From positions 59,737,292 through 59,801,291 of the forward strand of contig JAPWDM010000004.1 in assembly GCA_035578155.1 (NCBI GenBank): DNA of 64,000 nucleotides, written 5' to 3'. Positions 12,977 through 23,978 of this stretch are shown piece after piece. A model generated the notes under the pieces. The model searched no databases. It was not told the DNA's origin and worked only from the letters and a program-made list of their open reading frames with translations. The first letter of the stretch is position 1; each line of letters starts with the position of its first letter. The stretch is from Brachynemurus nebulosus. Its lineage: Eukaryota > Arthropoda > Insecta > Neuroptera > Myrmeleontidae. The translations under genes were made by a program, and so were the position numbers.

Positions 12977-14425
12977 GACACTTCTACACAAATAGTACAT
13001 AGTGCATCAGAGGATGATACCTCCTTAATTAGAATCTCGGAAAACCCCCTTAATGATTTTAAAAATCAATTAATCATATTAAAAGATGAAAACATTCAAA
13101 CTGCAACTAAACGCAAATTCCAAATTCTTTTTAATACACGTCGACGTATTACAATTACTCTTTCTGCTGACGACGACGATATTTTAATCTCAATTATAAA
13201 AGAAAACATTCCACCGAAGGTAACTTTAGCTATATACTGTCCTGATGACGAATTATTTATAAAGATTCAAAGAATATATTCTGATTATTTCTCTCAAGGT
13301 AAACAGTACAAAATTATTCGAGCAACTAAACTATTAGAAGACGTTTTAAAAGATGACCAACAAGACGAATTAATAAAAAAATATCATGACTTTAGACATA
13401 CAGGAATTAACGAAACTTTTAACCATATCAGAAGAGAACCTTACTTTCCAAATTTAAAATCAAAAATTTCTTATTATGTTAATAATTGTAAATTGTGTAA
13501 CGAAAATAAATATGACAGACGACCACCAAAACAAAATTTTGAATTAACAGAAACACCGTCACAGCCACTCGAAATTGTACACATTGATATATTTTATTTG
13601 GACAAATTAATATATTTAACAATTGTAGATAAATTTTCACGTTTTGGCCAAGCATACCCAATCGAAACAAGAAATACATCCCATATCCTTGAGGCTCTAG
13701 CACAATACGTATCCCAATACGGTAGTCCTAAAAATATTGTAGTCGATTCAGAAAAAGGATTTGACTCAATACGTTTTCGACAATTTTGTGACACGTATAG
13801 TATTAATATACACATAACAGCTGTTAGAAGTTCAACATCAAATTCTCCTGTCGAGAGATTCCATTCTTCTATCCTTGAAAAGTATCGTATTACACATGCA
13901 ACAGATAAAACCAGCTCAGCTGATTTAAAAATGCTACATACAGTTTTTGTTTACAATAATTCCATTCATACCGCGATTAAATGTACACCATATGAACTAT
14001 TTTTCGGACGTAAATATGACATTAAATTAACTGCCGACCCAGCAATAGTACAACAAGAACGCGAAAAATTTCAACGTGAATCTTATCAGAACCAAATTCA
14101 ACAAAAAGAAAACCAAATTAATATTCTAAATAGTAATCGCGAATCCCCAATTGATTATAACGAAAAACAAACTACATATTTTCAGGAAAATAAACATAAT
14201 TCCAAATTACACCCAAAATTTAAACAGATTACAGTAAAAACTAATAATAAGGTAACGGTAACAGACGATAAAAATCGTAAAATCCCAAAACAAAAATTAA
14301 GACGACCTTTGTTACAGGGCAATATTAACAATAATGACAACGGTGACGACACAGAAAATCGAAATACGCGACCTAACGAACAACCCGGGACTAGTGGCTA
14401 TAGAACTAGGACAAGCCAAACTTAA
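12977..14425 (+). pseudogene. pol: pol: integrase
   Basis: It is in the same frame as RNase H once the TAA at 12,974 is passed. The HHCC finger is seen as KYHDFRHTGINETFNHI and then YYVNNCKLCNEN. The core triad is the Asp in IVHIDIFYLDKL, the Asp in NIVVDSEKGFDSI, and the Glu in SNSPVERFHSSILEKY, spaced as in gypsy integrases. The C-terminal tail is basic and rich in Asn and Gln, ending RTRTSQT at 14,425. The domain itself is open for more than 300 codons. The tail overlaps the start of env in another frame. Confidence 0.93.
14306..14318 (+). promoter_or_regulatory. Candidate splice acceptor before env
   Basis: CCTTTGTTACAG|GG at 14,317 is a pyrimidine-rich tract with a consensus AG, about 16 bases before the first env ATG and inside the end of pol. 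It pairs logically with the donor at 9,374. Not tested. Confidence 0.45.
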
Positions 14426-14741
14426 TCAAGAATTTAGCAAATTTATACACATAATTAACCTTACAAATTATAGAGAAAATATAGATAAAATTGGCAAATC
14501 ATTAAAATATTTAAACGAAGACGATCAACTGTTGACTAACACGACTATCAAAAACATAATTCAGTTAAAATTTAAAGAACTTAAAACTATTTTTAAACAA
14601 ATTTACCCAAAACTTACAAAACGGGCTCTTGTCAGTGCCTTAGGGTCAATCATCAAAACTATAACTGGTAACATGGACGAAGAAGACGCGTTAGCGATAA
14701 ATAAAGAAATAAATACAGATTCCGCTCAAAATAGGGAATAG
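14334..14741 (+). pseudogene. env: env, N-terminal part up to fusion-peptide-like region
   Basis: A 135-codon frame overlaps the end of pol. Its last third reads TKRALVSALGSIIKTITGN, which matches the pattern of the cleavage site and hydrophobic fusion peptide of baculovirus-F-like errantivirus envelopes: basic residues, then an Ala/Gly/Leu/Ile-rich stretch ending in ITGN. No signal peptide is visible at the first Met, so the true N terminus may come from a spliced leader. The frame ends at TAG 14,739, about 20 bases before a probable insertion. This copy cannot make an intact envelope protein. Confidence 0.75.
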
Positions 14742-14768
14742 TAAACAAGTCACTTTCCCTATTTTAAG

Positions 14769-15622
14769 CGTAACATACAGGATGAACTAAATGTCTATGT
14801 ATATGCATATACATATATTTACTAGGTCACTGATACACCGTAACCAAAAGCTAAGACATGCTGCGATGCCCAGTTCTCCAAATATTTCTAGTTTATTTTC
14901 TCACGTTAAATGTTTTCTTTTCTTAATAACCCCTGTCATATTAAAAATACAGTTTATTTAGTTATATACTTAATTAAAATAGGTACATAACTTAACTACA
15001 TACATTAAATAATTAACTTTTTCTATTTAAAATAACAACTGTACACAATAAATACATATAATAAATTGATAACAATTATTATTATTAATAAGAAAATACG
15101 TTTGTATGTTCCGAATGAGACCATTTTAAGAATAATCTTTGCTAATGTTTAAGTACTGAACAAAAAGTAAATACGTACAGATACATATTGTGGAGTGAAT
15201 GTCAAAGAAGCTATTAAATTTTAATTTATCACCACTTCATAATGTCCCAACGGTCCCAACAACACATTCACAAGCATTATATGCATGTATGCCTACTACC
15301 TGATACAGTGATACTATTAAATAATCAAATCATGGATATGTTTATATATGCATAATTATATAGAATTATAGACAATTGTAGGGTTTTGGACGTTTTAAAC
15401 ATTTCATTTCAAACTCATAAGTAAATGTACAAATTGCAAAATTTTTAATTTTTCTGAATAAATGATTAAAAAGTTCATGAACACTTTATTATTTGTCACA
15501 CCATTTATACTGTTATTTTTTATTTTTTTGACAATATTTTTATTACTTTTTAATATAAACATGTTTGAATGTGTGTGTGTTTGTTTACAATATTTCCTTA
15601 TTTTAGGTTTGCTTATTTTAAG
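14769..15622. mobile_element. Probable 854-bp insertion splitting env
   Basis: TATTTTAAG occurs at 14,760-14,768 and again at 15,614-15,622, as a target duplication would. The sequence between is AT-rich (for example ACATATAATAAATTGATAAC) and lacks env-like coding. The env frame resumes just after the right copy. No terminal inverted repeats were seen. An intron is less likely: the nearest GT-AG pairs do not keep a frame. Confidence 0.5.
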
Positions 15623-16865
15623 AGAACGGTGTAATTTAAAAATCAATCAACACAATTTAATTTCGGGGAATAACAAACAGATCAAAATCAATGAAATTAT
15701 GATTGAACGTTTTAATAACATATCAAACCATATAAACATTCAGCAAGATGCCTTAAATAAAATTCTCTCTACAATGAAAACACAAGTATCTGGTAGTTTA
15801 ACAAATCGTGAACAAAATTTTCTAAATTCAATACAACACGCTTATCATATACTTTATAATATCGACCTCTTGTATTCACATTTGGTTCAACTAGCTCAAG
15901 CTCTAAATTTGGCAAAACTCAATGTACTTCCTACCTTAATATTAACTCCTGACGAATTGGACCATGCATATAAAATCTTAAAATCCCAACGCTTACCTAT
16001 TAATTCCTTACATCAAGTATACGAATTATTAACCTTTCAAGCCTATTATAATGATACCAACATTATATTCAACATTCGCATCCCTATTTTCGAAAACGAT
16101 GCTTATAAATTGAATCTTTTGGAACCATTACACACTAAAAATGAATCTATATTAATTCCCTATCCCTATATCCTAAGCGGAAAATATGTAAGTTACTTTT
16201 CACAGAAAGAATGCTCACGGCTAAATAAAATCTACATCTGTGACAAAGAAGATCTAATTAAGTTACCTACATCAGATCACTGCTTTAAACATGCAATTCG
16301 TGGACAAATTGGAAGTTGCATCTACGAGGAATTCGACGAACAAACAATGGTCAAACGTTTAACACCACAACACGTTATATTGAAAAACGTAAAAAATCAA
16401 TCAATTTCAACTACTTGCGGTATTAACCAACGGTTCGTAAAAGGAACAATACTCATCTATTTTCACCAATGTGAAATTGTCATAAACAACGTCGTGTACA
16501 AAAACCAAGAACTTAACAAAACACAACAACTTCATATATTACCTCTACACGAACTCCAAATTAAAGAACAAAAATTGTTACCTAAAATCAACCTGCAAAA
16601 ACTCAATTCCTACCACATCGAAAATAGACAAGAAATAGAAGAATTCAAATCCAAAACAACCCTACATATATCCGGGGTATATATAGCATTCGGCATCGTA
16701 ATAGCAACATTTATTATATTCATTGTAATAAAATATATCAGAAATAAATGGAAATCCAAAAATTCATCACCTACAACACAAATAAATTATTTGCCGTCTG
16801 GCCATCCCAATGAACCAAAGCTCATATGGTCTAGGCCAGAAAGTCAGAGGGGAGGAGTTATGTAA
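15623..16865 (+). pseudogene. env: env, C-terminal part (F1-like with transmembrane anchor)
   Basis: The open frame that ends at 16,865 can be read from an ATG at 15,462, but the first 50 or so codons come from the inserted DNA and are merely hydrophobic by chance. From about 15,623 the text is envelope-like. A heptad-rich segment (INEIMIERFNNISNHINIQQ) comes first, then several cysteines (KECSRLNKIYICDKE, SDHCFKHA, GSCIYEEF, TTCGI, HQCEI). One membrane anchor follows (YIAFGIVIATFIIFIVIKYI), then a short basic tail. The stop codon lies inside the 3' LTR start (AGTTATGTAA), as in gypsy. It is the distal half of a split gene. Confidence 0.85.
16846..16855 (+). promoter_or_regulatory. Polypurine tract
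   Basis: AGAGGGGAGG immediately precedes the 3' LTR, where plus-strand priming occurs in LTR elements. It overlaps the last env codons. Confidence 0.85.
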
Positions 16866-17323
16866 CCATCACATCCGCTCTAATACTTAATTAATACATA
16901 TTATACTTTTATACATTTAATCAATATTTTTGTAATATTAAGAATTGTACAATGTATGTAGACAATAAGTAATAATTCATTCCATAAGGAACTCATATAG
17001 ATAATTATTTAATATTTCATGTAACTAAAAATAACAAAAGCTTAATCATCAAAAACTACTAAATAATTAAATACAATGTATTAAGACAATGGAATTGTAA
17101 TGATATCATTTTAAAGCTACATCTTTTTGAATTAATCTCACTTTTGCTTATTCAGCAATCTCTTTGTCTAAATTACTTATAAATAATGTAACTCAGTAAA
17201 TTATCCGATTTTGTTCGATCTAGCTGGCAATAGTAACACCAGTGATATCTTTGTAAAACAATTTTATATTTTTAAACTTAAAATAAATTTTTTAAAAACT
17301 AACTTTAATTGTTACGAAACGTA
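16856..17323 (+). repeat. 3' LTR (last 2-3 bases replaced by TA repeat)
   Basis: It matches the 5' LTR with about seven differences. It ends ACGTA and runs straight into (TA)n, whereas the 5' copy ends ACGTAACT, so the terminal bases are lost or were altered by repeat slippage. An AATAAA lies at 17,282-17,287. Confidence 0.92.

Positions 17324-17416
<93 letters not shown>
17324..17416. repeat. (TA)n microsatellite right of errantivirus
   Basis: About 46 TA units with one ACATA interruption, continuing the tract at 8,560-8,702. Confidence 0.97.
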
Positions 17417-17420
<4 letters not shown>

Positions 17421-17884
17421 CAGTTTTTGCGGAATGTGTCTCGTTTGTGTTTGATCAATGCTTATTTATAGAAACACATACCTTATAAATTTCAACATTT
17501 TCCAGTTAATTTTCGAAGCTAGCGCAATAAAACTATACAAATAATTTTTATTAGTCCAGTTAAGAGATTATAAGCGTTAAATCACCTTTTTATTGGGTTT
17601 AGATATGATTTATATATATGTGTATTTCTATGGAATACAAATATAACCTTTGTATGTAACTAAAATCATGTACGTAAAATGACCAAAAATTTATAATATA
17701 AATAACTATACGAGTTTGTGAAGTAAAACGATTCTTTTTTGCATATTCCGATAGTCTAACCAGTAACTTTTAAACGCGTTTTTCTCGAAACTACATTTTT
17801 CAAATTTGCTACGCTTAAACTCGAATTAAAATTTAGTTTTCTGACAAAACATTGGATATGGTACCTATACTAGTTTGTGTAAAA
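17417..17884. other. No feature recognised
   Basis: AT-rich DNA with no open frame of note, no inverted repeats and no similarity to other parts of the window that I could see. Confidence 0.5.
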
Positions 17885-18409
17885 TTAAGGGGAAGTACGT
17901 AAAATTGGAAGATCAGGAGCGTCGGTAAACTTTTATTTGAGTGGTTGGAAAATATTATTTATTATATAAACAAGTACCTATTATATATCAATAAGTACAG
18001 TACGCTTCAAAAAGTGATCAAACACTCTCACCCAGGGGAGAGTGTTCGATCACTTTTTGAAGCGTACTGTACTTATTTAAGCGAGCGCGTGTTGGAGTCA
18101 AATGTCAAGATTTGTACATCCACAAAATAAGTACAGTACGCTTCAAAAAGTGATCGAACATTCTCACCCGGGGGAGGGGGGGTGCCCACACGTTTGTCAC
18201 GGCAGTGTACCACAACATTAAGTACAGTGCGGCGTCAAAAATGTGGGCACCCTCTCCCCTGGGTGAGAGTGTTCGATCACTCTTTGAAATGTACTGTACT
18301 TATTTATATATAATACGTACTTGTTTAGATAATAAATAATATTTACCAACCCCTCAAATAAAAGTTTACCGACGCTCCTGATCTTCCGATTTTACGTACT
18401 TCCCCTTAA
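17885..18409. mobile_element. Long-inverted-repeat MITE with TTAA ends (piggyBac-like) and nested palindromes
   Basis: TTAA at 17,885-17,888 and 18,406-18,409 flank arms starting GGGGAAGTACGTAAAAT that stay paired for more than 100 bp. TTAA duplication is the mark of piggyBac-type insertion. Inside are alternating copies of TACAGTACGCTTCAAAAAG and its complement. They form an 82-bp near-perfect palindrome at 17,993-18,074 and a weaker hairpin around TACAGTGCGGCGTC at 18,182-18,251. Weak pairing continues about 10 bases outside TTAA, so the exact boundary is uncertain. No coding sequence. Confidence 0.75.
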
Positions 18410-18580
18410 ATTTGCACCGACCACTACGTACTATTGGATTTTTGGTATACAGCACCTGCGAACTCTAGTGTCAGATAGTTGTATCTTGGTCAAGTACGAG
18501 GGTATGCTGATAAAAATGTTACAATTTCAAAAAATTCGTCAAGTGCGTGGTTGACACGCATTAAGTTAGGGCCCTCAGTT

Positions 18581-20245
18581 ATATGAGCCGTTTATTATGA
18601 AAGTGGAGCAAGTCCATTTTTGAAAAAAATGGAGATAATGGTAGTTATAGATAAGACTTAGTATGATCTTTTCATCTATCAACAATTTATAGTCAAAAAA
18701 ATTCAGAAGCCTAATATTTGAAAGATTGAAGTTTTAGCTCTTAACAGTATTGTAAATATGTTTATTTTGATAGTGGTGCAAGTCCATCTTACAAGTAAAA
18801 TTTCCGAAACTGGGCCTCTTGATTTTGATAAAACTTAGATATGTTGTAGAATACTAAAAAATAAGTAACACTTGCTTTTTTTATCTGCGGAAAATCGGTT
18901 TGAAGGGGTGAAATCGTCCTTCAAAAATTGGGGTGAAAATTTAATTTTTCAAATATCTCGAAAACGGTAAGAAATAGAAACAAGCATTTCTTAAATAAAT
19001 TGGCGAGATTGCTCTTTTTTATAAAGCTATCTATTGATATGTAATTTGTTTACATTACATCAACAGGGGTAGTATAGGGCTAAAATTTGAGGGGTTAATT
19101 TTTAGAAAAGAGGTAAAAAATAAAATATAATAAAGTTTTATTTACAAATTTCAAGTGTACGTAAAAAAATCTAATCGACCTGTTTTTACTCAATTTCCTA
19201 ATATTAAATCCAGGGGTAGTTAACGGGGTGACTGTGTCGACATAATCGTACTATTTGAGTAATTAAAAACTTCTTCAAGGGAAATAGTTTTAAGATGGTT
19301 TTTCACAATAAATGTAGACTAAAATCGAATTTGCTCTGAAAAGAGATTTTATTTAACAAATCAATATAAATTAACAAATTGATAGAGAATTACAATAAAA
19401 TTTTAGTTACCTGAAAAGAGAAATCGATTTGCAAAGTCACTTTCTTTTTCTATTTTAAATAAAATTAAAATTCTCAGAAATATTAAATAAATCAAACATA
19501 GAAACTTTAATCATAAAATATGTTACAAGCGTATAGAGTATAACAACTACTTTATAGTTGCTATACCCAACGCGCCTAATTCAAACGTCCAATATCCATA
19601 AACATCAACAGTGTAATTTAGAAATGCTTGTTTCTATGCATTTCCAAATTATATAGTTTAAAACAATTAGAATAAATTTTTAAAATTAATTTTAAGCAAC
19701 TCTGCAAAGAGGGTGAGTCGCCTTTTTAAAGTACATACTTATTTTCAAACACTCATTTCTACTGCTAAGGCACTGGCAGGGGGTAATAATGTCATAGTAC
19801 GTGCTTCTAAAGTTGAACTGTCGTATGAAAAGTTTTTATTTTTAAATGATAAAACTCAAATATTATCCTTTTAAATTAACGATTACAATAATTCATTAAT
19901 TTTGAAAGTGGGGCAAGTCCATTTAGTTATAATAAAACCTTTTTTTTTTTAGCCAGCATTATAAACACTATTGGATCATAAACTTGCATTATCTAAGACC
20001 ACAAAATACAAAAAGTATGTCTATTAACACTTACCAATATTTTTAAATTTATTGAACGCAAACCCTTAAATATCTCGCAATAGCAAAATATGGACTTGCC
20101 CCACTTTCAAAATCAACGGCTCACATATTTGAAAAATTCAATTTTCACCCTAATTTTTAAAGAGCGATTTCACTCGTTCCAACCGTTTTTCCGCAGGTAT
20201 AAAAAATATGTGTCGCTTATTTTTTACTGTTCTACAACATATTCG
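18581..20245. mobile_element. Nested foldback elements
   Basis: ATATGAGCCGTTTATTATGA and AAAGTGGAGCAAGTCCAT at 18,581-18,618 pair with the inverted copy at 20,090-20,128. The motif AAAGTGGNGCAAGTCCA recurs near 18,770 and 19,900. A second pair, 18,825-18,960 with 20,130-20,240 (TATCTGCGGAAAATCGGTTT and its complement), belongs to the same family as the foldback at 39.2 kb. One foldback has probably inserted into or recombined with another. No coding sequence was seen. Confidence 0.65.
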
Positions 20246-20561
20246 TTTCAATAGCGAGTAAATCAATCGACTACGAAGTTTAGTTAACTAATAATAAATT
20301 AAAGTAGTGCCAACACTGATTCTAATTAAATGACATTTTTATAATAGGTATAAATTTTTGCGAGTCGCCAACGTGTGTTTCGATAAGTGTGTATTTCATG
20401 TGGGTATTCGAACTATGTCACACTTTAAGTTCTGGTGTACATATACCTATGAGCAGTTTAGTTAAAGTTCCCTTCAATGTCACTCGATAGCGAACACCCA
20501 TTATCTCTTATTTTTTTTATTTCTTATTTCATTCATTGTGTGTCCCGTACGATACTGAAAC
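20246..20561. other. No feature recognised
   Basis: AT-rich, no gene seen. Confidence 0.5.
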
Positions 20562-20913
20562 ATTGACCGCATTCCATTAGCAAAAATTTTACACTGTGCG
20601 TGACACTGTGTTACATTGTGTCTACTTTTTTCACTAATGGAACATCAACTTTTATTTTGTTTCTGCAGAGGGCAGCATAGACAAAGTTACTAGATTTTAA
20701 AAAGATTCAATCTGCTTTTTGAGATTCCCAATTACACGTATAATTTAATTAAAAGCAGATAAAAGGTTAGTTTCGCAATAAAATTAAAAAAAATTAGTTT
20801 TTTTGTGAAAAAAGAAAGTACAAAAATCACGAAAACTTGTTTGGCATTTCTTTTCCCCTAAATGCACTGTGTTACACAGTGCCGTTTGTGTTTGCTAATG
20901 GAACACGGTCAAT
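20562..20913. mobile_element. MITE, ATTGACCG ends, copy 1
   Basis: ATTGACCGCATTCCATTAGC at the left is matched by the inverted right end (GCTAATGGAACACGGTCAAT). Subterminal CACTGTGTTACAC motifs also pair. About 350 bp, no coding sequence. Confidence 0.75.
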
Positions 20914-20955
20914 TATGTGTGCGTAGCGTACCTCATATACTCTAGAGTCTAGACC

Positions 20956-21035
20956 ATAGAGTAATAGAGACAACATATCTATCCCTACACTACTGGAACC
21001 AGTGTAACATGTAAGAGATAGACAATATGTTGTAT
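20956..21035 (+). repeat. 78-bp repeat, inverted partner at 23.9 kb
   Basis: TAGAGACAACATATCTATC, ACCAGTGTAAC and AAGAGATAGACAATATGTTG match 23,896-23,975 in opposite orientation at roughly 85 percent. ACAACATAT and ATATGTTGT within the unit are themselves inverted. Confidence 0.7.
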
Positions 21036-21424
21036 ACGTGCACTGGGTTTACATTGTATTAGTGCGATTTTGTGTATTTGTGTGAGTAACGCCGATAGTA
21101 GGGGCGGTCACGTTGTTCAGCTATTGCATACATAGCTATGACACCACACGCATGTACTAGGGGATGTAACAATCAAGTCCATTATCATGTGGTTGATCTA
21201 CAATCATCGACTGCTACTGACAAACTGACAACTAAGAAGCCTAATGAGCACAGAAGTACACACTCGTGATTACAGAAAAGAGATAGTTGCTATACCTCTG
21301 TATTCTGGGGTCTAGACTATATTTATATTTACATTTGTAACTCTATGAGCGAGCACGAGCAATCTAGTATTACCCGTATAGAACTCAAATTTTGACAGTT
21401 CAATATCGATTTATGCCTCTGTCA
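21036..21424. other. No feature recognised
   Basis: No gene or repeat boundary seen. Confidence 0.4.
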
Positions 21425-21432
21425 GTTTTGAC

Positions 21433-21853
21433 TAGGGATGAGCATCGATAAGAAAACATCGATGTTTACCATCGACTGTAAGCCATCGATATATCAAAAA
21501 CATCGATCTCGAAACATCGATGTTTTGCGGTCGCAAACATGGATGTTTTGTAGTATTTAAACATCAATCTTCAAAGTACAAATACAGAAAAAAACTACTA
21601 TAAACTATTTTCAACTGTAAATTGGGAATAAGAATAAAAATGAGTGTTTTTATCGTTGTTACAGCTCGCAATGTTATATTTTCGTTCTTTCTATTAAAGT
21701 TCATATTACCAACAGTATATTATATAAAAACATCGACGATTTACTATCAATGTACGAAAAACATCGACGACTTGCCATCGATGTCAAAAACATCAAACAT
21801 CCATAACAAAACATCGATGTTTTGAAAACATCGATCATCGATGCTCATCCCTA
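21433..21853. mobile_element. hAT-type MITE with perfect 8-bp target duplication
   Basis: The ends are TAGGGATGAGCATCGAT and its inverted copy. GTTTTGAC at 21,425-21,432 is exactly repeated at 21,854-21,861. An 8-bp duplication with TAGGG ends is diagnostic of hAT. The interior repeats the palindromic core ACATCGATGT and half-sites (AACATCGA, CCATCGA) about fifteen times. No transposase is encoded. Confidence 0.93.
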
Positions 21854-21986
21854 GTTTTGACATTTATTTATATAAACATTCGTAGTAGTATTTTCAGTTT
21901 TAAATTCACGATAATTTGAACAATGTTATTCGTTGTTCCGTTCAATAAATGAGTTGACGAAATATCTTTTTATTGTTTCATTTATA

Positions 21987-22850
21987 CAGTCCGTCTCATA
22001 ATATAGCCTCACTAAGAATTTTTATATTTCACTTACAATATTTTAGAGAAACAGGTTAGCCAATAATACGTTAGTCGTATATTTCGAAAATATTTTATTG
22101 TGTAAATAAAAATATGCAGTATTTGTTTTAATAAAATAAACGCACAAACAAATCACAAAAGTTATATCAAAAACATATAAAATTAATATAATTTTTTGTC
22201 CCATAATAATATAGCCTCACTTTTCAAAAATTAAGTATAATTTTAATAATTATTGACTGGTTAAGGCTCCTTTATTTTCCACTATTTGTGAAATTTTTGT
22301 TGGAATATTCTCATATAAATTCCTTGCATATTCCAGTGGTATTTGGCATCAGTTACGTCTAATATTTTCTTTCAATTTTTTTTGAAATTATATTGTTTCC
22401 CGCCGTCGTATACTTTACGGGACGAATAGTTCGATACATTTTCGATGATGTTGATATCAGGTGATCTGGCTGATCGTGTAAAACAGATCAGTTTCTTTGT
22501 TTAAACAATTCCTGTACACACGTAGAATTGTGAATTCAGACATTATCCTGCTGTCTAAAATATCCACTCTCCGCCCTGTAAAACCTCATTTATTTCTACT
22601 TCTTGTTGAAAAAGAGTGCCTGCGTATTTTTTCGAATCCTGTCGTCCTTTTAAAATAACAGGATCGATAACTTTATTGAAGTAAATCGCTCCCAAAACAT
22701 CATTGATCTATCATCCATTTCTCTCAACTTAAATAAAATTGTTATTTATGTAAATCGTGATAGTAATATGTGTGAATATCCATCTGGGTCGTCAGGATTA
22801 AACCATTCTTATACCATTCCGTTGTGCCAGACACAGTTGTCTAAGTACAT
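21987..22850 (-). mobile_element. Tc1/mariner-like element, truncated at transposase 5' side
   Basis: CAGTCCGTCTCATAATATAG after TA at 21,985 is a Tc1-type end. A second copy of the motif (CATAATAATATAGCCTCAC) lies about 205 bp further in, as in the direct-repeat layout of some Tc1 elements. The opposite terminal repeat was not found, so the element is truncated or eroded. Confidence 0.75.
22250..22850 (-). pseudogene. Tc1-like transposase pseudogene
   Basis: Minus-strand blocks in several frames follow the Tc1 order. VWHNGMV lies near 22,830. GAIYFNKVIDPVILKGRQDS and KKYAGTLFQQEVE lie at about 22,600-22,700. SPDINIIENV, at the third catalytic acidic position (SPDLNPIE in the family), lies near 22,440-22,480. 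The C terminus IPLEYARNLYENIPTKISQ runs to a stop at 22,250. The blocks are separated by stops and frame changes, and the N-terminal DNA-binding half is absent. Confidence 0.82.
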
Positions 22851-23023
22851 ATTCTGTAAAAAAGCAAAAACATTTAAATCTTAAAATACATTAATATCAG
22901 AGTAAATTTATCTTACCTTAAAAATATTATACAGCAATAATTTATATTTATATATACAACTGCAGTGTCACTTCATTTTGACATTTAATTATACATCAAA
23001 ATGGTTAGATACATAAGATATAT

Positions 23024-23238
23024 AATGGCCACGTTCCATTAAGGAAACACAAACAACACTGTGTAACACAATGTATTTGTTTCTTCACAAAAAACTAATT
23101 TTTTAAATTTTATGCAAAACTAACCTTTTAATTGCATTTAAAAGCAATTAAAACGTTAGTTTTAAAAAAAAAAATAGTTTAATGTGAAAAAATAAGTTCA
23201 CAATGTTGTTTGTGTTTTATAAATGGAAAACGGTTAAA
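23024..23238. mobile_element. MITE related to 20,562-20,913, copy 2
   Basis: TAATGGCCACGTTCCATTA with AAACACAAACAACACTGTG is matched by the inverted right end (TTGTTTGTGTTTTATAAATG, AACGG). It is shorter and more diverged than copy 1. Confidence 0.65.
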
Positions 23239-23895
23239 ACTTGTCATATATAGTACTATTTCTTATTTCATATTTGTCATGTTGGTATAAGCTAAAGCGT
23301 TGTTTACGTATGTACCGTGCAAGCAAGTAGCAAATATATACAACGGATTTATATAAAAAGAAATAAAAGATACATATATATAATATCATAAAGAGCGTGG
23401 AAATTTTTTTTTACTGGGGTGTTGATTATTATCAGCTTATTTTTCAGTATTTTTAGATTGAAATATTAAAATTAGCCGTTAATATGACAATCTGAACTAT
23501 AAAATGTCGATCTGAGATAATAAATTCCATTAATAGTTTTCTTTTTTGGCTATTATTTTTCGGCTTTTCGAACCCACATCATTTCGCCGTCATTGGTATT
23601 TCACACATTAATAATAATAATGCTAATAATATTCCTTTGGTCACACAAGTAAATTAATAGGGTCCCTTCGGGCCCTAAAAATAGTTATACACAACCTATA
23701 CGAGGTTTTGTCAGTAAACAAAATTAGGTCATTATTATACGAGTTTGAATTTTATTGGATTAACATTTTATCCATTAGCTATTTTGTAATATTTCTTAGT
23801 GCATCACATGGTGAAGTGATGAATTATGTACATGTATGACTTTCTAACTCAAAACCGTCAAAAAACCTTATACGAGGTTGAGACAGAAAACGCGC
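23239..23895. other. No gene; minor repeats
   Basis: TATACGAGGTT occurs twice (about 23,697 and 23,870) with similar context, and a short hairpin AGGGTCCCTTCGGGCCCT lies at about 23,659. Otherwise AT-rich. Confidence 0.4.
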
Positions 23896-23978
23896 GATAT
23901 AACATATTTTCTATCTCTTACTGGTTACACTGATTCCGGTAGTATAGAGATAGATATGTTGTCTCTATTTCTCTGTGG
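23896..23978 (-). repeat. Inverted partner of 20,956-21,035
   Basis: Inverse match with ACATATTTTCTATCTCTTAC, GTTACACTGATTCCGGTAG and GATATGTTGTCTCTATTTC. Confidence 0.7.

Larger units (their letters stand above)
8703..17323 (+). mobile_element. Gypsy/errantivirus-type LTR retrotransposon (endogenous, defective)
   Basis: About 8.6 kb bounded by two near-identical 470-bp LTRs. The order is LTR, primer site, gag, protease, RT, RNase H, integrase, env, polypurine tract, LTR, which is the errantivirus arrangement. LTRs begin AGTTA, like those of gypsy, and the left one ends with the inverted counterpart TAACT. I count about seven differences between LTRs, so insertion was fairly recent. It is not intact: gag and pol have frame changes and stops, RT carries a deletion, and env is split by about 850 bp. 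It sits in a (TA)n tract, in line with the TA-rich targets known for gypsy. Confidence 0.95.

Noticed and set aside
14741..15606. Intron within env
   Set aside because: GTAAAC at 14,741 and TTTTAG at 15,606 look like splice sites, but joining them gives a stop and the wrong frame. The 9-bp duplication explains the region better.
15462..15622. Hydrophobic N terminus as an env signal peptide
   Set aside because: It lies in the probable insert, and the fusion-peptide-like region comes before it, so a signal peptide here makes no sense.
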